A stretch of 64,000 nt of DNA from the NCBI GenBank assembly GCA_022432975.1, contig CM039502.1, positions 8,599,151 to 8,663,150 on the forward strand, read 5' to 3'. The translations under genes were made by a program, and so were the position numbers. Every line of letters begins with the position of its first letter. Positions within the stretch are counted from its first letter, which is position 1. Origin of the DNA: Begonia masoniana (lineage: Eukaryota > Streptophyta > Magnoliopsida > Cucurbitales > Begoniaceae). The notes under the pieces were generated by a model. It was given only the letters and a program-made list of their open reading frames with translations. It did not search any database and was not told the origin of the DNA. Positions 22,682 through 33,453 of this stretch are shown here, piece after piece.

Positions 22682-22934
22682 TGTTGTGGAAGAGAATAAA
22701 GAGAAAAAGAACGTGATGAAATGTGTTCATAAAACTTCAACAGAGCCTTTATATAGGCTTACAAACTGAAACAAACTGATTAAAATAAAAAAACAAACTA
22801 CCCACTATCTCCACTACTGCATGACGTGACCAACTAACACCAGTATCTCCACTACATAGAAATGTGATTCCACTACGTAGAGATGTGATTGACTTATTCA
22901 ACACCATGTGCCTATTTTGAATCAATCTTTAACA
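22682..22934 (-). mobile_element. 5' LTR of copia 1
   Basis: 253 bp, TG...CA on the minus strand, followed on the plus strand by the TSD AGTAT at 22935-22939. Confidence 0.95.
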
Positions 22935-22939
22935 AGTAT

Positions 22940-22983
22940 TCCCCTTGATATATCAGCCACAAGTGGGGAGCCTAAAGGAAATA
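22940..22983 (-). pseudogene. GLR exon 5, first part, up to the copia 1 insertion
   Basis: It follows an acceptor TTACAAG at 22984 and encodes the family motif FPLGSPLVADISRG. The exon should begin with two bases of a codon, but exon 4 ends in phase 0, so the junction is out of frame by one base. The simplest reading is loss of one G at the donor (G|GTAAGT to GTAAGT). Confidence 0.8.
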
Positions 22984-23082
22984 CTTGTAATTGACGATCA
23001 TAGCAAATTCAATCAAGCTCGAACATAGTTTCAGAATCGCAGAGAGAGAGAGAGAGAGAGTTATAGAGGAGATTGAACTTAC

Positions 23083-23384
23083 AAATCCGAACCCGTCTGT
23101 TTTATAAGAAGGATTACCGGTGGTATATTTTGAGCAGTATTTGGAAAGAAAAAGCTTCATGTAGGGAATTTCATCAAATGCTGCTGCAATGCCGCCATTG
23201 GCGCTTCCTTTGGAAAGTAGTTCATCTAATTCTTCTGGACTACTATAGCTTACAAGCTTGTCAGGGTCAAATTTTAAGGATATCAGAATTCCCCAGATAA
23301 AAGAACCATCTTGGTAGCCGACTCTTTCCTTGCTCTTCAAAAGTTGATCAACATCTGTTACTGTAGGTTGTAGCTGTTGGACTA
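23083..23384 (-). pseudogene. GLR exon 4, second part: second ligand-binding half
   Basis: Continues the exon 4 frame exactly across copia 2. It encodes QQLQPTVTDVDQLL, ERVGYQDGSFIWGIL, SYSSPEELDELLSKGS and AAFDEIPYMKLFLSKYC, strong GLR S2 hallmarks, ending KTDGFGF at a GTAAGT donor. Minus-strand bases below 23083 are an intron with a (GA)n tract near 23041-23060. Confidence 0.92.
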
Positions 23385-23389
23385 GAAAC

Positions 23390-23775
23390 TGATACTCGAA
23401 TATTGTTTATTTTTGGAAAGGATGAAAAAAATGGACACCAAACAATGATCTTCACAAATGAAGTTTTTATTTTACTTCTCTCTATTTTTCATTCAAATAA
23501 ATTGCACTATTTATAGAGGCATGCTTGACTCTTTACATTCATAACATAAACATAATTAAAGACTATAAAACGTCACATTTATTCCTAGCATTTATTCTTG
23601 ACTCTTCAATACTAGTCATAACTTCTTCTAAGAAACTCTCAAATGACCTTAAACTTAAACCCTTAGAAAATAGACTTTAAGGGCTTTAAATCCATAGATT
23701 ACACGTTAGAAATGAATGTCATTATGACCCTTAAATTTCGTTTCAAAAACTGCTTTTTGAGTTTAATTCTCAACA
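23390..23775 (-). mobile_element. 3' LTR of copia 2
   Basis: Minus strand TGTTGAGAATTAAACTC ... TTCGAGTATCA, preceded by an AATGGAGGAATT purine-rich tract at 23776-23787. The RNase H frame ends a few bases inside the LTR. Confidence 0.93.
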
Positions 23776-24840
23776 AATTCCTCCATTAAACTCAAACCTT
23801 TTCGATCTTTCATTCCGATCATCTCCTTCAAGTTTTCAAATAGAACTCTTGGAAGCGGCTTTGTAAACATGTCTGCAACTTGATCACGACTCGCAACATG
23901 ACTCATTTGCACTTCTCCTTTTTTCACATGTTCCCTAATAAAATGGAAACGAACATCTATATGCTTACTCCTTTCATGGTGAACTGGATTTTTTGCCAAC
24001 TCAATTGCTGATTTGTTGTCAACTCGTATTTCAGTTGCCTCATGTTGCTGGAGATTCAATTCATGTAACAAATTTCTTAACCAAATTGCGTGACGAACAC
24101 ACCAAGATGCTGCCACATACTCCGCCTCGCATGTTGACAAAGTCACGATTGGTTGTTTCTTCGAGAGCCATGTGAATGTCGTGTTCCTCATATAAAATAC
24201 AAATCCCGCTGTACTTTTCCGATCATCTACATCTCCGCACCAATCACTATCGGAGTAACCAATCAACTTGTATTCGTCCGTCTTTGTATAGAGTAATCCA
24301 AGTGACTTCGTTCCTCGAATGTATCGAAGAATTCTCTTGACAGCTTTTAGGTGCGAGTCTTTTGGATCCTCCATGTATCGACTCACTATGCCGACACTAT
24401 ATGCAATGTCCGGCCTTGTGCATGTGAGATATCGTAGACTCCCAACCAAACTACGGTAGTCACTTGCGTTTACTCAATCTCCTCCCTCAAACCTAGAGAG
24501 TTTTGTACCGAGATCCATCGGTGTTGCTACCGGATTGCAATTTTCCATCTTGCTCTTCTTCAAAATATCCTTCGCATATGCTTCTTGTGACACAAAAGTT
24601 CCAGATTTTTCTTGTCTAATCTCAAGACCAAGAAAATACTTCATCAATCCCAAGTCCGTCATTTCGAACTCTCGCATCATGGTTTCTTTGAAATCTTCTA
24701 TCATTTTCTCGTTTTTCCCTATGAAGATAAGATCATCAACGTAAAGAGCAACAAACAACAAGTTCTCTTCTTTTTTCTTCACGTACAACGCATGTTCATA
24801 GGGACATTGTATGAATCCGTTCTTCTTGAAGTGGGTGCCA
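23763..24840 (-). pseudogene. Copia 2 RT second half and RNase H
   Basis: Bases 24474-24788 hold the RT catalytic box (VALYVDDLIFIG) and MTDLGLMKYFLGLEI. Bases 23763-24449 hold RNase H (YSDSDWCGDVDDRKST, LSTCEAEYVAASWC, RVDNKSAIELAKNPVHHERS, DMFTKPLPR). A stop separates them at 24474 and others near 24790-24840. The domain residues are otherwise well kept. Confidence 0.92.
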
Positions 24841-24842
24841 AT

Positions 24843-26330
24843 TCAGGTGTTCCATGCTCGAGGCGCTTGCTTTAGCCCATATAATGCCTTCTTTAATTTC
24901 AAGACTTTGCTCTCCTTTCCGACTTTCATGAATCCAGGAGGTTGTTCAATATAGACTTCTTCTTCAAGTACTCCGTTTAGAAATGTAGACTTCCTGTCCA
25001 TTTGATATACTGGCCACTCAAATTGCGCCGCTTGAGATATAAGAAGTCGAATCATCTCCAATCTTGCAACTGGAGCAAAACTTTCATCATAGTCGATCCC
25101 CTCCTTTTGTATATAGCCTTTTGCAACTAGGCGTGCTTTGTGTCTTTCAATCTCTCCTTTGGCATTCATCTTTTTCTTATACACCAATTTTACTCCTGTG
25201 GGTTGACATCCTTCCGGCAACTCCACCAAGTCCCATGTTTCATTTTTTTCGATTGCCTTTATTTCTTCATCCATCGCGGCTTTCCACCTCTTATCATTCA
25301 CGGCCTCTTCAAAAGAAATATTCTCCGTGTCTGCTAATAAACAAACCAAATGCACTTCGCTTGTCGAGTCGTATAAATCTTGTACACTCCACATTCTTGG
25401 TTGTCTCGGCTGTTCTTCGTCGTCGGATGCTTGAGAGATTGACGGTGTGATGATTGGTGCGGCGATTGATGGTCCTCCTTTTTCTTTATCTTGTGTTACC
25501 TCGTTTTGGTTGTTCTTCCAATCCCATGTCATTTCTTCATTCACATGTACATCTCGGCTAACCACAACCTTTTTGTCAGTTGGGTTAAACAGCTTGAAAG
25601 CCTTCGCCTTCTCATCACATACCCGATGAACACATACCTCTTGCTTTTATCATCAAGTTTGGTTCTTCTTTGGTCCGGTATATGTGCGTAAGCTACACTA
25701 CCAAACACCTTAAAATGTGATACAGTTGGTTTATGGCCGCTCCAAGCTTCTTGTGGTGTTTGATTTGCCAATATCGTATGTGGGAATCGATTTTGAACAT
25801 ATACAGCACATTGCACCGCTTCAGCCCAAAACTCTTTCGGCACATTTTTTCTCTTCAACATCGATCGAACCATATCGAGAATTGTTCGATTTTTTCTTTC
25901 GGCCACACCATTTTGTTGAGGAGAGTACGGTGTGGTCAAGAATCTTTTGATTCCTTGTTCCTCGCAATAGCTTGTGAAGGTGGTTGACATAAACTCTCCG
26001 CCTCTATCAGACCGTAAAGTTTTGATGTAAAGACCGGTCGTCTTCTCCACTAGCACCTTAAATTTCTTGAATATTTCAAATGCTTCCGATTTTTCCTTCA
26101 AGAAATAAACCCAATTTTTTCTTGTGTAATCATCAATGAAAGTAATGAAATACCTCTTCTCACTAAGAGATTTCGGTGTGATTAGGCTGCATATGTCGGT
26201 GTGTACCAACTCGAGAGATCTCCTTGCACGATATTCTGCCTTCTTTTGAAATGTACTCCTTGCTTGTTTGCCGAGTACGCATCCCTCGCAAAATTTCTTA
26301 GTGTAGTCCATGTCAGGTAGCCCATGGACC
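24843..26330 (-). pseudogene. Copia 2 integrase and RT first half, frameshifted
   Basis: Integrase: CEGCVLGKQARSTF, ITFIDDYTRKNWVYFL, TLRSDRGGEFMS, QQNGVAERKNRTILDM, FKVFGSVAYAHIP. The frame shifts near 25620. [54 protein letters not shown] (the usual DVKSAFLNG changed), [15 protein letters not shown], then a stop at 24843. The upstream end at 26330 is the target site of the nested gypsy element. Confidence 0.9.
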
Positions 26331-26335
26331 ATTTC

Positions 26336-27636
26336 TGACACGGGGTCCCCTAGAAAGGGGGCCCGTGTACAACCCACAAATATGCTCGGTGTGCTTGGTT
26401 GTGTGCTAGTGAACAATATTTGATTATGGAAAGAAAATACTAAAATAAATACAAGAAATAAACAAAGAAATTAATAGAAATATGGCCGATTCTTATATGT
26501 TGAGAGAGAGAGATTGAGATAAGCAAGAAAATAAAAAGAATAGAGATGATAATGGATGTTAGAAATGGAAAGAAAATATAAAGCAAAAGATATAAAAAAA
26601 TGGCATAAAAATAAAGGTGAGTGTGTGGATATTGTGGAGCTGAAATTTAAAGGGGTGATTTGTGTGCAAAAGTGAAGACAATAAAATAAAGAAAACCCTT
26701 GGCGGATCCGTGGAGCGAGCTTACGGTTTAAGCTCCCGGATACACGTTTTCCGTGAGGAAAACGACCACCTTAGGCCGGGATTTCCGTCCTCGATCCGAC
26801 TCCCAATGGAGAAGGTGAGGGAATGAATAAGAGCTAACCTAGCAACCCTAGCTAGGTTAGCAATGGAGGCTAACTCCTCTTGGCTCAAAGAACCAAGGAA
26901 AATAACACCAAAGGAACTTTGGATATTTTAGGGAAATAGTAGTGTATTGATTGGCAAAAAGTTCTTTTACACACACCAATGCTATGCTTAAATAGAGAAA
27001 CCTAGGGTGGATGATTAGGGTTTGGTAATGGAAGAAAGGATTGGGGCCGTTGATGAAGATCAAGATGAAGGGACAAGATTGCAATCCATGTGCTTCATCC
27101 AAGGGTTGAGGTGCTTTCCTTGTTTTGCTTGATCAATGGTGCTAAATTGCCATGTCATCCATCCTTGTGGCCACTACCAATTGTACTTGCAAAATTCATA
27201 CCTTAAAGTTGGGCTCTTCTTTGGGCCATGGCTTTCTTTGGGCTCCATTGGTTGTAGGCCTTTTCCTTGAGTAATTTTGTTGAATTCTTCAACCCATAAT
27301 CCACCAACATACATCTAACCCTAACCATTCAATCTAATGCATGCAATGCAAATTATAAATTCTTACAAAAAGGCTAATGTATGCCAATGAGTTTGAAAAA
27401 TAAAAATTACAAATTAAGGCCCGGGAAGACAAATTCCCATAGGGCAATCCGGAGGCTCCGTGCAAATGTTCCAATGAAGTACGTGGCAAGGCTTTTCCAC
27501 ATCCTCCGATGTCGGCTCCCAAGTGAAGTCCATGATGTGATCCAAACCTGCAAAAAGAGACAAGTCATTAGAACATTGATTGATTAAATTTTGTGCCCGG
27601 GTTTGAGATCTTGTAACGGGCCTCCGAGGCACGTCA
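26336..27636 (-). mobile_element. 3' LTR of the chromovirus
   Basis: Minus strand TGACGTGCCTCGGAGG ... GGGACCCCGTGTCA. Its first 223 bases also encode the end of pol. Confidence 0.96.
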
Positions 27637-30596
27637 TCCCCTCCGGGTGGCTGAGGATTTGACCTCAAATCCGTTTGCTCAGCCTCCTCTTCATATCCCA
27701 ATTCTCCAATATACGGGGATAGATCTTGCACATTGAAGGTGGATGACACTCCATAATCACCAGGTAATTCCAACTTGTAAGCATTGTTATTTATACGTTC
27801 CAAGATTTTAAAGGGACCATCAGCTCTAGGTAACAATTTGGAGCGTCTTTTGGCGGGAAATCTTTCTTTCCTAAGATGTAACCACACCAAATCTCCGACA
27901 TTAAAAATTACCTCTTTTCGCCCTTTATTGGCATGCTTAGCATAATTGGCGTTATTTTTCTCAATTGTTTGGTGAACTTTCTTAAACAACTTTTTCATTT
28001 GCTCTGCCTTACTTGCTCCCGAAGGGTTGATTAGGTCTTGGGTTGGAATAGGAATAAGTGTCAGGGGTGTGTGCGGATTAAAACCATATACTACCTCAAA
28101 AGGCGTTTGCTGGGTGGTGGAGTGAAGGCTTCGGTTGTAACCGAATTCAATTTGGGGTAGTAGTATGTCCCAATTGGTGAGAGTCTTACCCACGACACTT
28201 CTGAGAAGGGTACCCAAGGTCCTATTGACCACTTCCGTTTGGCCGTCCGTTTGGGGATGAAAGGATGTACTAAAGCAAAGCGTAGTCCCCAATTTCTTCC
28301 ATAAGGTCTTCCAAAAAGTGCTCAAGAACTTGGTATCACGATCCGACACGATAGATTGAGGCACTCCATGGAGTCTAACTATCTCCTTGAAGAATAGGTC
28401 GGCTATAGCAGCAGAGTCGTCGGTTTTGTTGCAGGCGATAAAATGTGCCATTTTGGAGAATCGGTCTACCACTACAAGAATAGAATCTTTATTACGTCCA
28501 GTACGTGGTAACCCTAAAACAAAGTCCATGCTAATTTCTACCCAAGGATGCGTAGGAACTGGTAAGGGAAGGTAAAGTCCTTGGGGTAGAACCTTGCTTT
28601 TGGCCTTTTTACACACAATGCACTTTTCAATATAATGGTGCACGTCCTTCATCATGTGAGGCCAATAGAATTTTTCTTTTAATAATTCCAGGGTCTTCTT
28701 TTCCCCAAAATGTCCAGACAATCCTCCTCCATGAGCTTCTTTAACGAGGCATTGCCTTAGACTGCAATTAGGAATACACAATTTTCCGTTTCTTAGTAAA
28801 AATCCCTCCACAAGACTATATCCTCCTTCAGCCTTATTTTGGTAAACTTGATAAGGCAATCCAAAATCTTTATCGGATGCATACAAAGTTTTGATCCATT
28901 CAAATCCAAAAAATCTAACACCTAATTCTGTTAAGAGGATACGTCTTCGAGAGAGAGCGTCGGCAACGGTATTATCCGATCCTTTCAAATATTTTAAAAT
29001 GTAGGGGAACCTTTCCAAGAATTCCACCCATTTTGCGTGTCTTTTGTTGAGTTTGTGTTGACTCTTAATATGCTTAAGGGATTGGTGGTCGGAGTGAATC
29101 ACAAACTCTTTTGAAAGTAGATAGTGTTGCCATTGTTCTATCGCTCTAATCACCGCATAGAACTCCTTATCATAAGTCGAATAGTTCAAAGCAGCTCCTT
29201 TCAATTTCTCACTAAAATATGCAAGAGGTTTGCCATCTTGCATCAATACAGCCCCAATGCCAATACCGGAGGCGTCACTCTTGATTTCAAAAACCTTATT
29301 GAAATCAGGAAGTGCCAAGACTGGTGATTGACACAGTTTTTCTTTTATCAAGTTGAAGCTACTTTGGCATGCCGGTGACCAATTAAAGTCTACTCCTTTC
29401 TTGGTAAGATCCGTAATAGGAGCGACTAAAGAACTGAAGTCTTTAATGAACCTCCTATAAAAAGAGGCTAATCCGTGAAAGCTACGGACTTCAGTGATAC
29501 TAGTGGGAGTGGGCCACTCCTTGATGGCTTTAACTTTATCTTCATCCGCTTCTAAGCCATCCTTAGAGATTATGAAGCCCAAAAAGTAAACTTTCTCTTG
29601 TCCAAAGGAACACTTAGTTAAATTTCCAAACAATTTAGCACGACGAAGAGTCTGAAATAACATCCCGAGATGGTTGACATGTTGTGGGAGGTCGCGACTA
29701 TACACCAAGATGTCATCGAAATACACGACAACAAATTTCCCAAGGAACTCCTTAAGAACATGGTGCATTAATCGCATGAAGGTACTCGGGGCATTTGTAA
29801 GACCGAATGGCATAACCATCCACTCAAACAATCCGTATTTTGTTTTGAAGGCGGTTTTCCATTCATCACCTTCTTTCATCCGTATTTGATGATAACCGCT
29901 CTTCAAGTCTACTTTGGAAAATATTGATGCTCCACTTAATTCGTCTAGCATGTCCTCAAGTCGAGGGATAGGGTAACGATATTTAATAGTAATTTGATTG
30001 ATAGCCCGACTATCAACACACATACGCATAGAGCCATCCTTTTTCGGTACCAACAAAGTAGGTACGGCGCATGGGCTCATTGACTCTCTTATGTACCCTC
30101 TTCCTAACAATTCTTGGACTTGCTCTTGTAATTCCTTTGCTTCTTCAGGCCTCATCCTATAGGCCGATCGATTTGGTAACATGGCTCCAGGTTGGAGGTC
30201 TATTTGATGTTCTATACCTCTAATTGGTGGTAATCCGGGTGGTAGTTCTTCAGGAAAAACATCTTGATAGGTCTTGAGTAGGACTAGGATCGGTGGGGGT
30301 ACGTCACCTAACTCCATAACACGGTCTCTAAATAAAACAAGTATCACAGTCTCTCCTTTCGTAACTGCTGCTCTTACTCCCTTTTTCGATAAGAAAAGAT
30401 TTTCTTTGATCTTTTCTTCCTTTCTAATTGCATCGTCACGAGCAATTTGTTCAGGGGTCATAGGGAGTAATTTGATATTTCTACCACCGAACTTCAGGCT
30501 ATAGTTGTTGAGGTATCCGTCATATTGCACCCTACGGTCATAAGCCAGGGTCGTCCTAATAGAAGATGACTGGCTTGCATTGGAACGACATCGCAA
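27414..30596 (-). CDS. Chromovirus Pol: reverse transcriptase, RNase H, integrase, LTR-encoded tail
   Basis: A 1,060-codon open frame. RT: SAYRMRPEEAKELQEQVQEL, SRAINQITIKYRYPIPRLED, KVDLKSGYHQIRM, FGLTNAPSTFMRLM, catalytic VVVYFDDILVYS. RNase H: SDASGIGIGAVLMQDGKPLA, YSTYDKEFYAVIRA, HSDHQSLKHI, ADALSR. Integrase: zinc finger H-H-C-C around GHFGEKKTLELL and CIVCKKAKS, core ISMDFVLGLPR, SDRDTKFLSTFW, FHPQTDGQTEVVNRTL (D,D,E present). A GPF-like SH3 region (ADGPFKILERINNNAYKLEL) and a VTRSQTRAQN tail follow. The true start of pol is upstream, in frame with protease before the shift near 30550, so the coordinate given is the open frame only. Confidence 0.95.
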   Translation of the reverse strand: MRCRSNASQSSSIRTTLAYDRRVQYDGYLNNYSLKFGGRNIKLLPMTPEQIARDDAIRKEEKIKENLFLSKKGVRAAVTKGETVILVLFRDRVMELGDVPPPILVLLKTYQDVFPEELPPGLPPIRGIEHQIDLQPGAMLPNRSAYRMRPEEAKELQEQVQELLGRGYIRESMSPCAVPTLLVPKKDGSMRMCVDSRAINQITIKYRYPIPRLEDMLDELSGASIFSKVDLKSGYHQIRMKEGDEWKTAFKTKYGLFEWMVMPFGLTNAPSTFMRLMHHVLKEFLGKFVVVYFDDILVYSRDLPQHVNHLGMLFQTLRRAKLFGNLTKCSFGQEKVYFLGFIISKDGLEADEDKVKAIKEWPTPTSITEVRSFHGLASFYRRFIKDFSSLVAPITDLTKKGVDFNWSPACQSSFNLIKEKLCQSPVLALPDFNKVFEIKSDASGIGIGAVLMQDGKPLAYFSEKLKGAALNYSTYDKEFYAVIRAIEQWQHYLLSKEFVIHSDHQSLKHIKSQHKLNKRHAKWVEFLERFPYILKYLKGSDNTVADALSRRRILLTELGVRFFGFEWIKTLYASDKDFGLPYQVYQNKAEGGYSLVEGFLLRNGKLCIPNCSLRQCLVKEAHGGGLSGHFGEKKTLELLKEKFYWPHMMKDVHHYIEKCIVCKKAKSKVLPQGLYLPLPVPTHPWVEISMDFVLGLPRTGRNKDSILVVVDRFSKMAHFIACNKTDDSAAIADLFFKEIVRLHGVPQSIVSDRDTKFLSTFWKTLWKKLGTTLCFSTSFHPQTDGQTEVVNRTLGTLLRSVVGKTLTNWDILLPQIEFGYNRSLHSTTQQTPFEVVYGFNPHTPLTLIPIPTQDLINPSGASKAEQMKKLFKKVHQTIEKNNANYAKHANKGRKEVIFNVGDLVWLHLRKERFPAKRRSKLLPRADGPFKILERINNNAYKLELPGDYGVSSTFNVQDLSPYIGELGYEEEAEQTDLRSNPQPPGGDDVPRRPVTRSQTRAQNLINQCSNDLSLFAGLDHIMDFTWEPTSEDVEKPCHVLHWNICTEPPDCPMGICLPGP
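27637..27647 (-). promoter_or_regulatory. Polypurine tract of the chromovirus
   Basis: The minus strand reads CCGGAGGGGA directly before the LTR TG. Confidence 0.8.
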
Positions 30597-32248
30597 ACAA
30601 CCGAATCTTTATATTTTCCAATGGTAAAATGAATGGTCACTTGCTTAGTCACTTTAATGTCATCTCTATCATCCAACCATCTTAACTTATAGGGCTTAGG
30701 GTGGTTCATTGACTCCAAACCAAGCTTCTTCACCATATCGTGGGAAGCTACGTTAACGCAACTTCCACTATCTATAATCACAGAACATATTTTATCCTTG
30801 ACTGCACACCTACTTTGGAAAATGTTTTCGCGTTGGCAGTCTTCATCCACATTTTTAGATACGAGGGCTCTACGAATGACCATTAAAAGTGGTCCATCTT
30901 GAGCCGCGCATTCATCACTCGATTCCCGCTCGCTTTCCTCTTCCACTTCCTCTTCTTCCTTATCAAGGTATTGACCTTCATCATTTTCACTTTCCCATTC
31001 TCCGGTAGATTCCTTGATAATCATCACTCGACGGTTAGAGCATTCATTCGCGTAATGTCCCTTGCCTAAACACTTGTAGCATTGGACATCACGAGCTCTT
31101 TGTACTTTGGGTTGGTTTTGGTTTAGTGGTCTCTTGTCCGTCGGAGGTGGTTTGTTTTGGTTGAAGGGAGTTCTAGGGGGCCAATTAGGGTTAATTGGTC
31201 TCTTTTCTTCTTTCTTCCAAGGAGGTTTAGGCTTATCTTGGTCTAAATGTCTTGGTGGGAATTTGTTCGGGAAATTAGTCTTACGTTTTCGCTTAAGTTG
31301 TCTTTCCACCGTAAGGGCTAATTGAATAACCAAGTCCATGGCCTCCAATTGTTGAACTTCAACCGCGTCACCTATATCGCGGTTCAATCCTCGAATAAAT
31401 CGAGCGATGAGTTGTTCTTCAGGTTCTTCAACAGCGCAACGCATGTTGAGGGTTTCGAATTCAGCTAGGTACTCATCAACCGATAGATTGTTTTGTTTGA
31501 GGCTATGAAGTTGTTGGAAGAGTTCGTGCTTATAATGTCGAGGTACAAACCTCTTGTGCATTATGTCTTTCATGGAATTCCATGTAGCGACGGGGTAACT
31601 GTAGGTTCTCGACCTTTGGGCTTTGTAGTTGGACCACCACAAGGCGGCATGGCCCGTGAGTTCGAGGGAAGCTAGTTGAATCTTAACTCGCTCGGAATAG
31701 TCGTGGCACTCGAAGACTCTCTCTACCTTATCAACCCAATCAAGATAGGTATGTCCGTCACAAGCTCCATTAAAAGGGGGAATGGACATCTTAACGTTGC
31801 GGAGGTCGTCGTTGTCCCTACGACGATTTGGTCGGTACTCTTCTTCATCCTCCGTCCAAACATCATCCTCCGAATTAAAATGTCGTGGTCTCCTTCTTCG
31901 GGGTTCTACCCATTCTCCTTCCTCTATGGGTGGTTGTAAAGGTGTCCTACATCTAGGGCGATCGGGAATAACCCTAGAGGAAGTCTCACGTGAAGGGTCT
32001 CGTTCTTGGGATTCTCTACGGGAATGGTTGGACATATGTTCTCTCATGTGGGCCACATCAAGGGCCACGTTTTGGATTTGATGGGTAAGAATGTTGACCA
32101 GGCCCGTTAAGGCATTTATTTGACTTTGCACGCCTCCTTGTGTGCTAGGATCTCCTTCGAGGCGTGTTGGTTCGGGTGGGGGAGTGTCCCTAATCCGAAT
32201 TGGTTCTTGGTGTAATGGATCTCGATTAAATCCACTTCGATTAGTCAT
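30494..32248 (-). CDS. Chromovirus Gag and protease
   Basis: 584 codons from ATG at 32248 (MTNRSGFNRDPLHQ). An acidic/Arg-rich region leads into the gag domain (IPPFNGACDGHTYLDWVDKV, ERVFECHDYSERVK, HAALWWSNYKAQ, LFQQLHSLKQNNLSVDEYL), a Pro/Lys-rich stretch, the knuckle CYKCLGKGHYANEC, an acidic stretch, then the retropepsin-like protease (SVIIDSGSCVNVAS, HLLLGRPW). After GRPW the frame runs out through ~15 unrelated residues while the pol frame takes over, consistent with a single-base deletion or a frameshift site near 30550. Confidence 0.93.
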   Translation of the reverse strand: MTNRSGFNRDPLHQEPIRIRDTPPPEPTRLEGDPSTQGGVQSQINALTGLVNILTHQIQNVALDVAHMREHMSNHSRRESQERDPSRETSSRVIPDRPRCRTPLQPPIEEGEWVEPRRRRPRHFNSEDDVWTEDEEEYRPNRRRDNDDLRNVKMSIPPFNGACDGHTYLDWVDKVERVFECHDYSERVKIQLASLELTGHAALWWSNYKAQRSRTYSYPVATWNSMKDIMHKRFVPRHYKHELFQQLHSLKQNNLSVDEYLAEFETLNMRCAVEEPEEQLIARFIRGLNRDIGDAVEVQQLEAMDLVIQLALTVERQLKRKRKTNFPNKFPPRHLDQDKPKPPWKKEEKRPINPNWPPRTPFNQNKPPPTDKRPLNQNQPKVQRARDVQCYKCLGKGHYANECSNRRVMIIKESTGEWESENDEGQYLDKEEEEVEEESERESSDECAAQDGPLLMVIRRALVSKNVDEDCQRENIFQSRCAVKDKICSVIIDSGSCVNVASHDMVKKLGLESMNHPKPYKLRWLDDRDDIKVTKQVTIHFTIGKYKDSVVCDVVPMQASHLLLGRPWLMTVGCNMTDTSTTIA

Positions 32249-33439
32249 AAGTAAGTGTTTTAATTTTAAATTCCAATTCTTGTCTAAGTTAATTTTCCTA
32301 AATTAGTGAGATGAATATCTTCTTAATGTCTTAGGTAATTTTAGGCTCTATGGAACATTCTTAGCTAAGACAAATTGAAAATAGGGATCATGCTAATTAG
32401 AATAACAACTTAACACTATCAACACTCAATAATAAAACTAAGAAATGAATATTTTCAACGATTTAATTTCACCACAAATTTTCAAGAAATTTCAATCAAG
32501 TTGACAACTTTTACTAAGGATCACTTAGAGCAATATTAATGACACTAATTAACTCTAAAATCAGCAAATAATAAATTTTAGAATACCATTTAAGTCAAGA
32601 TATCATGCTGGAATTTAATTCAAATATAGCAGAATTTTGCTTGTAATGACTAGCTCTAATTTGTTACTTTTAATTCATACATTGTCATATTCTTGTTAAC
32701 CAATTTCATGCATTCGCTCAACAGCATATATTAGGTAAATTTACGAGTTAAAACATGAGTAATATTAAGCAAAATAATAGACAAAGTCGAGCTCAACAAG
32801 GAAGCAAAAACGATATGATAATTTTGCAACAAGAATCCTACTTTTCGTTAGTAATAATTCTAAACCGAATTTAAGCACCAAAATTTCCAGAATATTAATA
32901 TAATTAGTGGACAATATTTAGATGCTAAATAAGGTTCAAATGATAACAAGAAATGCCAACAAAACCGGAATTAAAGAAGCAATAATCCGAGGCAAATATA
33001 GTGAGAAACCGTGAAGATTATGCAATTTCTTTAGGCCGATTTTATACTAACTTTTCTACCAAAATTTCAGCAGAGTTTCGGCTTAGATTTAAGGCAAAAT
33101 AAAGACTTAAAAGAGAGCAAACAAAAGAGAAAAATCGTGACACAAGAAGGAGAGGAAAAAACCGAGAAATAAAGAGAAGAGATTAAGAGATTCGGGAGCT
33201 ATACCTTGTGCGTTTTCTTGTAGGATCGTCCACCATATTTTTCCATATTAGAACAAGCAATAATATAGCAAAAATAATGGTAGTACAAGTAAAATTTAGA
33301 TTAGCACAAAATAGCTCAAGGTTAGCACAAATATATATAAGAATTTAATGCGGAAATTTAAAAGAGCGCTATCCCGGTTTTTGTGTATAGCTTTTGGCTA
33401 TTGCCAAATGCATCAAAAACACTCCAAGGGAAGCCTTTC
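32249..33439 (-). other. Long AT-rich leader of the chromovirus
   Basis: 1.2 kb between primer-binding site and gag ATG with no significant ORF; many short A/T runs. Confidence 0.7.
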
Positions 33440-33451
33440 GCTCTGATACCA
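33440..33451 (-). promoter_or_regulatory. Primer-binding site (initiator tRNA-Met) of the chromovirus
   Basis: The minus strand reads TGGTATCAGAGC exactly, two bases after the LTR. Confidence 0.92.
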
Positions 33452-33453
33452 CT

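Larger units (their letters stand above)
5123..22934 (-). mobile_element. Copia element 1 in GLR exon 5, TSD AGTAT, with three nested gypsy-type insertions
   Basis: The 252/253-bp LTRs are flanked by AGTAT on both sides. Removing the nested insertions (8204-10910, 10984-13469, 13902-21947) leaves roughly 4.6 kb, a normal copia length, with gag, protease, integrase, reverse transcriptase and RNase H in copia order on the minus strand. Single in-frame stops and the insertions make it inactive. The LTR pair shows about 8 differences by eye, roughly 3 percent. Confidence 0.95.

Noticed and set aside
25064..25987. Plus-strand ORFs of 60-128 codons opposite copia 2 integrase/RT
   Set aside because: Antisense shadows with no domain.
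31107..32081. Plus-strand ORFs opposite the chromovirus gag
   Set aside because: Antisense shadows of the minus-strand gag ORF.
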